DNA of 64,000 nt from JANLTX01 sp049840835 (GCA_049840835.1 JASGJG010000036.1:124001-188000); one strand, 5' to 3'; numbered from the stretch's first letter, positions 32,348 to 41,489 are shown. Numbers and translations: made by a program. Notes: generated by a model from the sequence alone, not told the origin.

Positions 32348-33412
32348 CTATTCCGCCTCGGGATAGGAACCTAACACCCGCACGAACAGGCTCTGTTCTT
32401 CCAGCAGTCTCAGTGCGCTTTCGACCATGGGGCTTTTCACGTGGCCCTGGAAGTCGATGAAGAACACATACTCCCACGGAGCGGCTTTAGTAGGGCGGCT
32501 CTCAATCATGGTCAGGTTGATGTCATGGGCATCAAAGGCGGCCATGGCGCGGAGTAGAGCGCCCGCTTTGTGCTGTACAGAGAAGAAGATGCTGGTCTTA
32601 TCTTTGCCGCTCGGCTGCGGCACATTGTCACCAATGACTAAGAACCGGGTGCGGTTGTGGGGCGAGTCTTCGATATGCGCCTGGTAGAGCGGAATCTCAT
32701 ACAGACCGCAGGCGATCTCCGTGGTGATGGCTGCCGAAGTCGGGTCAGCGGCGGCAAGCTGAGCGGCTTTGGAGTTGCTGGTAGCCTCCACGTGGACCGC
32801 ATGTTTCAGGTGCTCCCGAATCCAGGCGCGGCTCTGGGCATAGGCTTGCGGGTGAGCGTAGAGAGTCTTTATGTCACTCAGGGTTTCGGCGTGGGTGGCC
32901 AGGTTATGGACCACCTGAACGAAGACCTCGGCGCAGACTTTGAGCTTGGTCTGCGAGAACATATCCAGGGTGTAGGGCACTACGCCTTCGGTGCTGTTCT
33001 CCACCGGGACGATGCCATAGTCCGCTTCGTGGCGTTCGACGGCGTCGAAAACATCGGGTATAGTGTCACACGGCTTCAGCTCCGATGAGGTGCCGAACTT
33101 ATCTAAGGCCGCGCGATGGGAAAACGTCCCCGCCGGGCCGAGATAGGCGATACGCATGGGGGCCTCCAGTGCCCGACTGGCCGAGATAATCTCACGATAG
33201 ATTGCCTTGAGCGCAAGGTTAGGTAGCGGGCCGGGATTCTCTGCCGCAAGGCGCTCGAAAATCTGTCGCTCCCGCTCGGGTGAGAAGAACTGAGTCTGAT
33301 TGCGCCCCTTGGTGTGCCCTACTTCCTGAACGAGGCGGGCGCGGTGGGAGAGTAGCTCGAGAAGCTGTGCATCGATGGCATCAATCTGTTTGCGAAGGTC
33401 TTGAAGGGACAT
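32348..33412 (-). CDS. pheA: Bifunctional chorismate mutase / prephenate dehydratase PheA
   Basis: 354 aa. Residues 1-85 are an AroQ chorismate mutase (DLRKQIDAIDAQLLELLSHRA). Residues 88-265 are prephenate dehydratase (IAYLGPAGTFSHRAAL, GIVPVENSTEG, and DSPHNRTRF with the essential Thr). Residues 275-350 are an ACT domain (HDINLTMIESRP) for phenylalanine feedback. The order is that of the standard P-protein. TATAAT (33425-33430) ends 12 nt before the ATG. Confidence 0.96.
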   Translation of the reverse strand: MSLQDLRKQIDAIDAQLLELLSHRARLVQEVGHTKGRNQTQFFSPERERQIFERLAAENPGPLPNLALKAIYREIISASRALEAPMRIAYLGPAGTFSHRAALDKFGTSSELKPCDTIPDVFDAVERHEADYGIVPVENSTEGVVPYTLDMFSQTKLKVCAEVFVQVVHNLATHAETLSDIKTLYAHPQAYAQSRAWIREHLKHAVHVEATSNSKAAQLAAADPTSAAITTEIACGLYEIPLYQAHIEDSPHNRTRFLVIGDNVPQPSGKDKTSIFFSVQHKAGALLRAMAAFDAHDINLTMIESRPTKAAPWEYVFFIDFQGHVKSPMVESALRLLEEQSLFVRVLGSYPEAE

Positions 33413-33424
33413 GGGGTCGAGGCG

Positions 33425-33430
33425 ATTATA
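33425..33430 (-). promoter_or_regulatory. -10 box of pheA
   Basis: Perfect TATAAT on the minus strand, 12 nt before the ATG, predicting a leader of only about 5 nt. Confidence 0.55.
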
Positions 33431-33473
33431 TCACCGTCCCCCACTATCGCCGGAGTCATCGAAGAGGGTAGAG

Positions 33474-33479
33474 TAGAAT
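33474..33479 (+). promoter_or_regulatory. -10 box of accD (leaderless type)
   Basis: TAGAAT ending 6 nt before the ATG at 33486; no Shine-Dalgarno. Confidence 0.6.
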
Positions 33480-33485
33480 AAATCT

Positions 33486-34316
33486 ATGCCGGACTGGTTT
33501 CGTCGCCGCGAAGACAATATCGCGGATTCCGCCCGTGAGGCGGTGCCCGAAGGGGCGTTTATCAAGTGCAGCAAGTGTGAGGCGATCCTCTATGTGAAGG
33601 ACTTCGAGGCGGATCTCAAGGTCTGTAGCAAGTGTGGCCACCATCATCGCCTCAACGCCGATGAGCGCATCGGCATAACCGCCGACGAAGGCAGCTGGGA
33701 AGAGTTCGATGCGGCTACCATTGAGAGCCAGGACTTCTTGGAGTTCCCCGGTTATGCCGAAAAGCTCGCCCTGTTCGCGGGCCGCACAGACGGCTTGGTG
33801 ACCGGCACGGCGGCCATCTCGGGCATCCCCTGTGTACTGGCTATCTCCGACTTCGATGCCGCTCGCCTGGCAGGCACTATGGGCAGCGTCTTCGGCGAGA
33901 AGTTCTGCCGGGCCGCCGACCGAGCGTTAGAAGAGCGGAGCGCCCTGATTACGTTCTGTGCGTCTGGTGGAGCGCGTATGCAGGAAGGTCTCACCAGTCT
34001 GATGCAGATGGCTAAGACCAGCCTCTCCGTGGCGCAGCTTGCCGAGGCTAAAGTCCCGTACATCGTTGTGTTCACCCATCCGTCTACTGGTGGGGCCGTG
34101 GCGAGCTATGCCAGCCTGGGCGATGTTATCTTTTCCGAGCCGGGCGCTACTATCGGACTTTCTGGCGAGCGCGTGAGTGCGCAGGCTACCGCCCAGAAGC
34201 CACCCGCGAACTTCCGGACTGCCGAGTTCGCCCTGGAGCACGGGCTTATCGACGATGTTGTAGCGCGGCGTGATCTGACCGCTACCCTGGCCCGCACACT
34301 CCAGTTCTTCCGTTAA
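33486..34316 (+). CDS. accD: Acetyl-CoA carboxylase carboxyltransferase beta subunit AccD
   Basis: 276 aa. The N-terminal four-Cys zinc ribbon (Cys28, Cys31, Cys47, Cys50) is followed by the crotonase-like core with FCASGGARMQEGLTSLMQM and HPSTGGAVASYASLGD. With AccA it transfers CO2 from carboxybiotin to acetyl-CoA in fatty-acid synthesis. accA follows after 8 bp. Confidence 0.96.
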   Translation: MPDWFRRREDNIADSAREAVPEGAFIKCSKCEAILYVKDFEADLKVCSKCGHHHRLNADERIGITADEGSWEEFDAATIESQDFLEFPGYAEKLALFAGRTDGLVTGTAAISGIPCVLAISDFDAARLAGTMGSVFGEKFCRAADRALEERSALITFCASGGARMQEGLTSLMQMAKTSLSVAQLAEAKVPYIVVFTHPSTGGAVASYASLGDVIFSEPGATIGLSGERVSAQATAQKPPANFRTAEFALEHGLIDDVVARRDLTATLARTLQFFR

Positions 34317-34324
34317 CAGTTTCT

Positions 34325-35290
34325 ATGGATAACATGACGATTACCGAGTTCGAGAACTTTCTGGCCGAGCTCGATGCGAATATCGCTAAGCTGCGCGCCG
34401 CCGCTGAGCGCGCTGGCGACAAGTCCGCTGAGGCAGAGGCCACTCGCCTTTCCAAACAGCGCGACATTGCTCTGAAGCGTTTCTTTGAAAAGCTGACCGC
34501 CTGGGACAACGTGCTGCTGGCCCGCCACCCGGACCGCCCCTACTCCCAGGACTATATCGGCTCTGTTTGCGACGATTTCACCGAGCTACACGGCGACCGC
34601 CTCTTCGGCGACGATGGCGCTCTCGTAGGCGGCCTGGCCCGGTTCGCCGGGCAGAGCGTGGTGGTGCTGGGGCAGCAGAAGGGCCGAGACTTAAAGGAGC
34701 GCCAGAAGCGCAACTTCGGCTACATGCGCCCGGAAGGCTACCGCAAGGCCCTGCGCCTTATGCAGCTAGCGGGTAAGTTCCAGCGCCCCGTACTGAGCTT
34801 TGTAGATACCCCCGGTGCGGACCCGAACGTTGGCAGCGAAGAGCGTGGTATCTCGGAAGCTATCGCGCGTAACCTCCGCGAGATGTCAGTCCTACCCACC
34901 CCCACTATCGCCATTGTCATCGGTGAGGGCGGAAGCGGTGGCGCTCTCGGCATCGCGGTTTGTGACCGGGTGCTCATGCTCTCCCACAGTTTCTACTCTG
35001 TGATCGCCCCCGAAGGGTGCGCTGCTATCATCACCCGTGATGCTGGACGCGCCTCCGATGCCGCCCGCTGGATGCGAGTCACCGCCAAAGACGCTCTGGA
35101 GCTGGACCTGATAGACGAAGTCGTACCCGAGCCGCTGGGCGGTGCGCATAGAGACCCAGCCGGGGCCGCGGAAGCCGTAAAAGAAGCCCTGACCCGACAT
35201 CTAGAAGAACTGAATGCGCTGCCGACCGCGCTACTTTTAGAGCAGCGCGCCGACCGCCTGCGCAGCATGGGCCGCTTCTTGGTAAAATAA
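34325..35290 (+). CDS. accA: Acetyl-CoA carboxylase carboxyltransferase alpha subunit AccA
   Basis: 321 aa, standard length. N-terminal helix, then RPYSQDYIGSVCDDFTELHGDR, GRDLKERQKRNFGYMRPEGY, SFVDTPGADPNVGSEERG and VIGEGGSGGALGIAVCDRVLM. Partner of the AccD encoded just upstream; the two form the alpha2beta2 carboxyltransferase. Confidence 0.96.
   Translation: MDNMTITEFENFLAELDANIAKLRAAAERAGDKSAEAEATRLSKQRDIALKRFFEKLTAWDNVLLARHPDRPYSQDYIGSVCDDFTELHGDRLFGDDGALVGGLARFAGQSVVVLGQQKGRDLKERQKRNFGYMRPEGYRKALRLMQLAGKFQRPVLSFVDTPGADPNVGSEERGISEAIARNLREMSVLPTPTIAIVIGEGGSGGALGIAVCDRVLMLSHSFYSVIAPEGCAAIITRDAGRASDAARWMRVTAKDALELDLIDEVVPEPLGGAHRDPAGAAEAVKEALTRHLEELNALPTALLLEQRADRLRSMGRFLVK
35283..35288 (+). 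promoter_or_regulatory. -10 box of the Uma2 gene, inside the accA stop
   Basis: TAAAAT overlaps the last accA codons and ends 6 nt before the ATG at 35295. Confidence 0.5.
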
Positions 35291-35294
35291 GTGC

Positions 35295-35864
35295 ATGAGT
35301 GCCGAGATTCTGGCTCCCGCATTGCCCACCCGTTTCCGCTTGACACGGTCACATGTATTCGTACTTCAGCGCTCCGGTCTGCTGGGCGATAGGCACTACG
35401 AACTCATAGATGGTGATCTCTTTGAAAAGATGCCTCAAGATAAGCCACATGCGACTTCGGTTAGGCGCACAACCCGCGCCTTTGATGCCATATTTGGCGC
35501 AGAATTCGTGGGAAGTCAGGCGCCAATAGTCCTTGATGACTCCAATGAGCCGGAACCAGACGTTTTTGTCACGCGCGATACCTACGATAGCTACTCGGAC
35601 AATCCTACCGCAGCAGACATAGCACTGGTGGTAGAAGTCAGTGATTCAACATTATCTCTGGATAGAAATGCTAAGATGCGTCTCTATGCGGCGGCCAGCA
35701 TACCCGAGTATTGGATTGTGGATATAGAGCATCGCCGCTTGTTGGTTTATCTGCAGCCTCAGCCAGATGGCTACGGCAACATGCAAACTCTTACAGAAAC
35801 CGATTTCATTGCTTCTTTGCACTCTCCGCAGAATACGCTTGGCGTAATCGATCTATTGCCTTAG
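35295..35864 (+). CDS. Uma2-family PD-(D/E)XK nuclease-fold protein
   Basis: 189 aa. The Uma2 layout is clear: YELIDGDLFEKMP, a helix, EPDVFVTRD (metal Asp), IALVVEVSDSTLSLDRNAKMRLYA (Glu of the E-x-K-like site) and IPEYWIVDIEHRRLLVY. This family is expanded in cyanobacteria and other large genomes; its function is unsettled, and it is often called a putative restriction endonuclease. It is 4 bp after accA but probably independent. Confidence 0.88.
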   Translation: MSAEILAPALPTRFRLTRSHVFVLQRSGLLGDRHYELIDGDLFEKMPQDKPHATSVRRTTRAFDAIFGAEFVGSQAPIVLDDSNEPEPDVFVTRDTYDSYSDNPTAADIALVVEVSDSTLSLDRNAKMRLYAAASIPEYWIVDIEHRRLLVYLQPQPDGYGNMQTLTETDFIASLHSPQNTLGVIDLLP

Positions 35865-36155
35865 CCGATTTGCCGATCTGAAATAGGGTCGAATCAGTAC
35901 GGCTACAACCGCTACAGGCACTAGAATCAGTGGTAGGACCAGCCACCAGCGCAGGCCAGATGCTAGCATCACGGCTAGCGAGGTAGCCAGCCCTACTACG
36001 CTATAGCCGGTCAATAAGTAACGAGACTTCGGGCTCATTTGCCTGGGCTTCCGACGCGTTTCCAGACGCTGGTCGAACTCATCGGAGAGCGACGGGGCTG
36101 ATTTGCCGGAGAGAGAGCGGCGGAGGAATTGGTCAAACTCATCGGGTTCAGGCAT
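35853..36155 (-). CDS. Small membrane protein paired with the ECF sigma factor (candidate anti-sigma)
   Basis: 100 aa from ATG 36155 (MPEPDEFDQFLRRSL). A polar, acidic/basic N-terminal half is followed by two membrane helices (TGYSVVGLATSLAVMLASG and WWLVLPLILVPVAVVAVLI). Its start overlaps the sigma gene by 8 nt, the usual arrangement for a sigma/anti-sigma pair. It has no zinc-binding HxxxCxxC motif, so the anti-sigma call rests on context. Confidence 0.65.
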   Translation of the reverse strand: MPEPDEFDQFLRRSLSGKSAPSLSDEFDQRLETRRKPRQMSPKSRYLLTGYSVVGLATSLAVMLASGLRWWLVLPLILVPVAVVAVLIRPYFRSANRLRQ

Positions 36156-36720
36156 CTTCGTAACCTTTCTGTTCCAGCATAGCACGCAGATTGTGTCTCG
36201 CTCGATGGAGGTAGGACTTTATTGTGTTCTGGGGCATTCCCAGCAGCTCGGATATCTCGGGAATAGAGTAATCCAGCCAGTAGTAGAGACGCAGGGCGGA
36301 CTGATAGACCTCGGGCAGGCGGGCCATGCACTCGGCGATGGCTTGCTCTCGCTCCATATCGGGCACAGCGTTCGACGGGTCACTTCCAGGTGACGATAGC
36401 TCACCGAGGCTCTGGTAGCTGATATGGGGCTTTCGGTAGCGAACCCTAGCCTTCACGTTCAGGGTGTAATTGAACGTGACGCGGTACAGCCACGAGCTAA
36501 ATTTCGCCTCTTTCCGAAACTTGGGCAGCGAGTGATGCACTCTTAGAAAGACCTCCTGGGCCACCTCTTCGGCCTCCCCTACAAAGCCTGGTCCCAAGAG
36601 AGAGACCGCCAACTGGAAGACCGGCTGCCGATAGCGGCGTACCAGGGTGTCGAAGGCGCCCTCATCGCTCTGGGTGCAGAAGCGAGTTACTAGCTCTTCA
36701 TCGGAAGGCTCAGTATCCAC
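36148..36720 (-). CDS. ECF-type RNA polymerase sigma factor
   Basis: About 190 aa from GTG 36720, which overlaps the preceding gene's stop by 11 nt (a longer frame reaches 36765). Sigma region 2 is at the N-terminus (FDTLVRRYRQPVFQLA, AEEVAQEVFLRVHHSL, FSSWLYRVTFNYTLN). Region 4 is at the end (LPEVYQSALRLYYWLDYSIPEI, MPQNTIKSYLHRARHNLR). It would direct a stress or envelope regulon whose promoters are unknown. Confidence 0.93.
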   Translation of the reverse strand: MDTEPSDEELVTRFCTQSDEGAFDTLVRRYRQPVFQLAVSLLGPGFVGEAEEVAQEVFLRVHHSLPKFRKEAKFSSWLYRVTFNYTLNVKARVRYRKPHISYQSLGELSSPGSDPSNAVPDMEREQAIAECMARLPEVYQSALRLYYWLDYSIPEISELLGMPQNTIKSYLHRARHNLRAMLEQKGYEDA

Positions 36721-37102
36721 GGTCGCCACGAGTGGCAAAATACGCGAAGATGAGTCCGCCGCCAATGAACGCGATGGGTAGCGGCGCGGGCCAGTTAGCG
36801 CTGCCCCAGGGTAGGAGCCAGAGCATGAGCATTGTGCCGAGCGCGAAGCTGAGCAGTACGACTCCTATGATCAGCATGACTCTGTAATCCGGCGGTGGCG
36901 GCACGCGATGGAAGAGCTGATCCAGAGGTAGCTCCGGGAGTGGGATGTCTTTCTCTATTGCGGTCAACCGCTCTTTATGCAGAATCTCTAAGGTGCGCTG
37001 CCGCTCCCGATATTTCAGGTACTGATAGCCAAGAAAGGCGGCGACCAGTGCGAGTACCACGATGCCGTCGCCGATGCTGTGACTCTGAGCCATGTCTTTC
37101 AT
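36710..37102 (-). CDS. DUF6249-like small membrane protein
   Basis: 130 aa: an N-terminal helix (GIVVLALVAAFLGYQYL), a basic linker KYRERQRTLEILHKERLTAIE, then two helices (MLIIGVVLLSFALGTMLMLWLL and LPIAFIGGGLIFAYFA). The linker RxxTLExxHKERxxAIEK is typical of DUF6249 proteins that precede ECF sigma genes. The 3' end overlaps the sigma gene, so it is the first gene of a three-gene regulatory operon. Confidence 0.75.
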   Translation of the reverse strand: MKDMAQSHSIGDGIVVLALVAAFLGYQYLKYRERQRTLEILHKERLTAIEKDIPLPELPLDQLFHRVPPPPDYRVMLIIGVVLLSFALGTMLMLWLLPWGSANWPAPLPIAFIGGGLIFAYFATRGDRGY

Positions 37103-37193
37103 TTCCTCACTCGTTTAGACAAGGGAGTGTAGTGAAACGGTTGCAGAACGGCAGAATCTCGAAAATTGGTGGTACAACAGCTACCTGCCCCAC

Positions 37194-37445
37194 ATGAAGA
37201 AAACTATCCTTCGGATTGCCATTGCAGCGTGTAGCATTGTGGCCGCCATTCACCTGCTCAATCTTGCGGCTATGGGGCTCATGTTCGGTGGCATGCCAAC
37301 ACGGCAGCATCGGCAGCTTGAGTCTCTGTCGGATGAGGCAATCTATCGAATGCAGCAGAACTACAAGCTCTCGGTGGAGCTGTCGCTCATAATGGTCCCG
37401 CTGGCGTCTTTTCTCTCGGTCCGGTTGAAGAAGGCTGGCAAGTAG
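37194..37445 (+). CDS. Small membrane protein, 83 aa
   Basis: Two hydrophobic segments (IAIAACSIVAAIHLLNLAAMGLMFG and SVELSLIMVPLASFLSV) around a polar loop. Unrecognised. It reads divergently from the sigma operon. Coding status is likely but not proven. Confidence 0.5.
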   Translation: MKKTILRIAIAACSIVAAIHLLNLAAMGLMFGGMPTRQHRQLESLSDEAIYRMQQNYKLSVELSLIMVPLASFLSVRLKKAGK

Positions 37446-37483
37446 ATCCGCTACTCCGGAACTATTTCGAGTATTTCTGTCGA

Positions 37484-37489
37484 TACAAT
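37484..37489 (+). promoter_or_regulatory. -10 box of the TSUP permease gene
   Basis: TACAAT ending 7 nt before the ATG at 37497; no Shine-Dalgarno. Confidence 0.55.
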
Positions 37490-37496
37490 AAATTAG

Positions 37497-38337
37497 ATGG
37501 AGATACTGGGGTACTCGCCAGGCGCGGTTCTGGGGCTGTGGCTGCTGGGCTTTGCGGTGGGCACGCTGGGCACTCTAATCGGCGCGGGTGGCGGCTTCCT
37601 GCTGGCTCCCGCTCTCCTACTTCTCTACCCGAACGAACGCCCCGAGACGATTGCCGCTATCTCCCTGGCAGTGGTGTTCTTTAACGCAGCCTCGGGCTCT
37701 TTCGCCTATGCGCACCAGCGCCGAATAGACTATCGGTCCGGGCTCATCTTCGCGGCGGCTTCCGTGCCGGGTGCACTGCTGGGAGCCTATAGCACGAACT
37801 TCCTGCCCCGTAAGGTCTTCGATATGCTCTTCGGCTGCCTGTTGTTGCTGGCTAGGTGCGTTCGTGGTTTCCGGCGCTCGGCGGCAGCAAGAGTCGGCTA
37901 TCTCCGCATGCCCTATCGAAGGGGAGACCAGAGCAAGCCTCACGGATAAGGCGGGAGAGACCTACACCTGGTCGTACTCCATGAGCAAGGGAGTTGGTAT
38001 CAGTTTGGGGGTGGGCTATCTCTCCAGCTTGCTCGGTATCGGGGGTGGCATCATTCATGTACCCGCGCTGAACCGCTTCTTACGGTTTCCCGTGCCGGTT
38101 GCCACAGCCACGTCGCACTTTATTCTCGCGCTCACAGCACTGGTAGGCACGATTGCCCATATTGGTATGGGAGCCTTTGCTCATGGTTCCCGACGGACTG
38201 CGTTTGTATCGGTTGGTGTGGTACTGGGTGCGCAGCTCGGCGCCTGGTGCTCCCATCGCATCCAGGGGAATTGGATTTTGCGCGGGCTGGGCGTGGCGCT
38301 GTGTTTAGTCGGTGTCAGGCTACTGGTCACTCACTGA
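37497..38337 (+). pseudogene. TSUP (TauE/SafE) family permease, one frameshift
   Basis: Frame 1 (37497 to about 37855) encodes GLWLLGFAVGTLGTLIGAGGGFLLAPALLLL and further helices. After about 37855 the homologous reading continues in another frame: GAFVVSGARRQQ, then ISLGVGYLSSLLGIGGGIIHVPAL and the final helices ending at 38337. Both GxGGG signatures of the two half-domains are present, so only a one-base indel near CTGGCTAGGTGCG breaks the gene. The family exports sulfite or sulfonates. Confidence 0.82.
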
Positions 38338-38349
38338 GCAAGCCCATGG

Positions 38350-38904
38350 CTATTTTTTGTTGGGCTGGTAGATAAGAGCCAGAGTTCCGGAAGCGAGCGT
38401 TTTGCTTTCCACAAGCCGTAGCTTCGTTGGAGGTGTCCCATCCGGGAAGAACCGTTTTCCTCGTCCCATTACAAAGGGTTCGACTAAGAAGCGGTACTCA
38501 TCGATCAGATCCGTGCACATCAGCGATTGAACCAGGCTCGCGCTACCGTCGATAATGATGTCCTTGCCCGGCTGCTGTTTCAGCTTGGCGATCTCTTCCA
38601 CTACATTCTCTGAGATGATCGTGGATTCTTTCCAGGGAGCGGTCGTGAGAGTAGTGGAGACTACGTATTTTTGCATCCGGTTTAAGATCGGGCCGGGACC
38701 ATCGCCGGTCGTTTGTGTGGACCAACCTGGCCAGAGCATCTCATAGGTAACCCGGCCCATCAGGTATGCATCGCCCTGCGAATACTGTTCCAAGATGTAG
38801 TCCATCCGCTCGGGGCTGTTGGTGTTCTGCCACCAATCCTCCATCGTCGTTGCGTCATAGACACCATCCAGCGTCATCCACGCCTTCACCCAAAGTTTTC
38901 TCAT
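38350..38904 (-). CDS. Dihydrofolate reductase-like (RibD C-terminal) protein
   Basis: 184 aa of the RibD_C/DHFR-like family: KAWMTLDGVYDA at the N-terminus, DAYLMGRVTYEMLWPGW, KYVVSTTL, DIIIDGSASLVQSL and DEYRFLVEPFVMGRGKRFF. These stand-alone proteins bind NADPH and reduce unknown substrates. The ATG is at 38904. Confidence 0.9.
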   Translation of the reverse strand: MRKLWVKAWMTLDGVYDATTMEDWWQNTNSPERMDYILEQYSQGDAYLMGRVTYEMLWPGWSTQTTGDGPGPILNRMQKYVVSTTLTTAPWKESTIISENVVEEIAKLKQQPGKDIIIDGSASLVQSLMCTDLIDEYRFLVEPFVMGRGKRFFPDGTPPTKLRLVESKTLASGTLALIYQPNKK

Positions 38905-38982
38905 ATCAACACCTCTACTCTAACGGGCCTCCTTGATAAGGAAAGCACCAAGTGAAATCCTTTCATTTGCTTCTCTCCGTGA

Positions 38983-38988
38983 TACAAT
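38983..38988 (+). promoter_or_regulatory. Candidate -10 box of mgtE
   Basis: TACAAT, 224 bp before the mgtE ATG. Upstream -35 match is weak. It would give the longest leader in the window. Confidence 0.4.
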
Positions 38989-38994
38989 CCCCTG

Positions 38995-39200
38995 GCTCCT
39001 ATCGAGGGGCATTGTTAAAAAACACTTCCATGAAATCCAAGCAAGCCACGGCGGACTCAGGCAGTTTGTCGCGGCGGGCGCCCCTCCTCCCAAACAGGCA
39101 GTAATGGCTAGCGGGTAAGGACGCCCGCTGCTTCGCACTGTTTGACCTCCGCTGTCGATAACATCCGCGCTGGAACCTTTTTTTGGCTCCGGCGCGCTAG
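38995..39200 (+). promoter_or_regulatory. Structured 5' leader of mgtE (candidate cation riboswitch)
   Basis: The region holds no ORF but nested pairings. GAGGGGC (39004-39010) pairs with GCCCCTC (39080-39086). CAAACAG (39091-39097) pairs with CTGTTTG (39138-39144), enclosing AGCGGG (39110-39115) with CCCGCT (39124-39129). A last hairpin GCGCTGGAACC / GGCTCCGGCGC (39167-39195) has an all-T loop and ends 17 nt before the start codon. It does not match the M-box consensus I know (no ACGCCAAUGGG). A magnesium-sensing role is inferred from the gene alone. Confidence 0.5.
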
Positions 39201-39212
39201 AAAGGTATCGCC

Positions 39213-40606
39213 ATGCCACCAACAACGATCATCGAGGAGAATGCCTCGGTGCTGCTGAAGAGCGGGTCCATACTGCCCTGGTAGCGGGAGAAGAGACGGC
39301 GCTCAAAGAATCCCTGGCCGACGCCCACCCCGCAGACCTGGCGGAGGTCATGGAGCGCCTGGGCAATGAAGATGCGCTGCGGGTCTTTCGTGCGCTGGAC
39401 GCCGAGCGTGCCGCCGAAGCCTTAGACGAGCTGGACCCGGATACAGCCCGGTTCTTCTTAGACAACGAGGTGCCAGAGCGAATCGCTTCTCTTCTGGACC
39501 TGTTGCCCATGGACGATGCCGCCGAGGTGCTGGCAGAGTCCGCCACTCCGGAGCGGCAGGAGGCCCTTCTCCGTCAGTGGACCGACCAGGAAGACGCCGC
39601 TGAGGTACGCGAGCTACTCTCCTACCCCAAGAGTAGCGCCGGGCGCCTAATGACCGAGAAGTTCGTGCGTGTAGCCCCCAATCTCACAGTAGAAGAGGCG
39701 TTTGGTGTGATTCGCCACGCCGACCCAGAGGTGGAAACGCTCTCAGATCTCTACGTGCTGGAGGGCGAAGAGTTGATGGGGGTTCTTTCCCTGCGGGAAT
39801 TGGTCCGCGCCAGCCCGGCCCAGAAGCTCTCGGAGATTATGACCACGAATGTGATCTCCGTGCGAGTGGATACCGACCAGGAAGAGGCCGCGCAGCTTAT
39901 CGCCAAGTACGACTTCATGGCGCTCCCGGTAATACACGCCAACGGCACTATCGCTGGAATCATCACGGTAGACGACATTATCGATGTTCTGACCGAGGAA
40001 CAGACCGAAGACGTTTTCAAACAGGGCGCTATCTCCGCCGAGCCGGGCGTCTTGAACGCTCCCTATTTCTCGGTGCCTATCTGGCGGGTAGTGCGGAGCC
40101 GGGTGGGCTGGTTGGTGTTACTGTTCGTTGCGGAGACCGCTACCGGCGCCGTGCTACGGCACTTTGAAGACGAGCTGGCCAAAGTGGTTGCCCTGAGTTT
40201 CTATGTACCGCTCTTAATAGGCACTGGAGGCAATACCGGCGCGCAGACAGTGTCTACGATTATCCGTAGTATCGCCCTGCGAGAGATTCGTGGCCGTGAT
40301 ACCGGACGAGTACTGGCCCGTGAGCTGCTCTCCGGGGTACTTCTGGGCCTGCTTCTGGGCGGTATCGCGTTTGGGCGGGCTATGCTCTGGGGCAGCGGTC
40401 TTCAGCTCTCTCTGGTAGTTGCGCTGAGTATCCTGGCTATCTGTACCTGGGCCAATACGATTGGCTCGTTGATTCCACTGGCGGCTACAAAACTCAAAGT
40501 AGACCCGGCGCTCGTATCCGCGCCGCTTATTACCACACTGGTAGATGCCACCGGGTTGGTCATCTACCTCACTGTCGCGCGTATGCTGCTCACTCAGCTA
40601 CACTGA
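39213..40606 (+). CDS. mgtE: Magnesium transporter MgtE (frameshift near the 5' end)
   Basis: The main frame encodes the MgtE N domain (HPADLAEVMERLGNEDALRVF), two CBS motifs (LMTEKFVRVAPNLTVEEAF; IMTTNVISVRVDTDQEEA, then ALPVIHANGTIAGIITVDDII) and five membrane helices (PLLIGTGGNTGAQTVSTIIRS). The likely start ATG 39213, preceded by GAAAGG, reads MPPTTIIEENASVLL and then must shift frame near 39256 to join EERVHTALVAGEETALK. One missing G would restore it. The intact inner frame starts at ATG 39350. MgtE is a CBS-gated Mg2+ channel of the inner membrane. Confidence 0.88.
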
Positions 40607-40721
40607 ATCCGTGTTCCCAGGGGCTTGTGGGACCCCTGGGACCTCTGTACCATTTTCGCATCCTCTGGAACCCGATAGCCTATTTTCCACTAGGAGACCC
40701 TAGAAAAATCGGGAGAAGTTT

Positions 40722-41489
40722 ATGATGCGAAACACCGTTCTCACCATTGCCGCAGGTACGCTTACCGCTTTGACCGCGCTGGCTGTGTCGCCCGCACAGG
40801 CCCAGTACACCAATCCGTACACAGGGCGGACGTTTAACAACCCGAACTCTTCGCTGCTGGATACTGCCATTCTGGGGGCCAGCCGCAGCATGATGCTCAG
40901 CAATAGTCTGTTTTCTGGCAGCACTTCCGCGCGGATACTGGCGCAGCAGGTGAAACTGGGTCAGCAGATCATCAAGAGGGGTAAGGCAACGACTCGTTAT
41001 ACGGCGCGCAACCCGTTTCCTATGGAACTCTGGCTCAAGCGCGTAAATCCTTCCGCACGCGAGCAATGGGCTGCCGAGGCCAACGTTCAGAAGACGCTCT
41101 GGGACCAGGAGGCCCGAGCGCGCGGAGCAAATATGAACGACATGGCCGATGCCCTGGGGCTAACGTTCATCATGGGCTGGGAGGCGCAAACAGGCGGCCA
41201 GAAGGCGACAACGGCACAGTTCAAGGGTATCTCTGCGGACTTCCGTCAGATGCTACTGAAAGATGCCTACTTTCAGGGTATGAGTCAGGCAGATCGCCAG
41301 ATGTTTATCGAAGGTAAGCTCCTGGATTCTTCAGACAAGATACGCTTGCTGCGCGAGGCGAAGCGCATCGGTGATGCTACGATGCTCCAACAAGCGCGCG
41401 ATGGCGGGAAGAAAGTGACCGACTCCTGGCTCCCCAAGGGTAAAACCCACTACGTGCCGAATCCATCAGGCTTTACCGACGTAAAGTAG
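40722..41489 (+). CDS. Exported DUF6683-like protein
   Basis: 255 aa with a signal peptide (TLTALTALAVSPAQAQ). A low-complexity N-terminal part (YTNPYTGRTFNNPNSS) leads to a helical region (REQWAAEANVQKTLWDQEARA, MNDMADALGLTFIMGWEA, ADFRQMLLKDAYFQGMSQADRQ). The layout resembles DUF6683 proteins, which have no known function. It is monocistronic. Confidence 0.65.
   Translation: MMRNTVLTIAAGTLTALTALAVSPAQAQYTNPYTGRTFNNPNSSLLDTAILGASRSMMLSNSLFSGSTSARILAQQVKLGQQIIKRGKATTRYTARNPFPMELWLKRVNPSAREQWAAEANVQKTLWDQEARARGANMNDMADALGLTFIMGWEAQTGGQKATTAQFKGISADFRQMLLKDAYFQGMSQADRQMFIEGKLLDSSDKIRLLREAKRIGDATMLQQARDGGKKVTDSWLPKGKTHYVPNPSGFTDVK

Noticed and set aside
38995..39200. M-box magnesium riboswitch
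   Set aside because: GGCTCCTAT looks like the M-box start, but the conserved internal elements (ACGCYRCUGCCC, ACGCCAAUGGG) are missing, so it is listed only as an unassigned structured leader.
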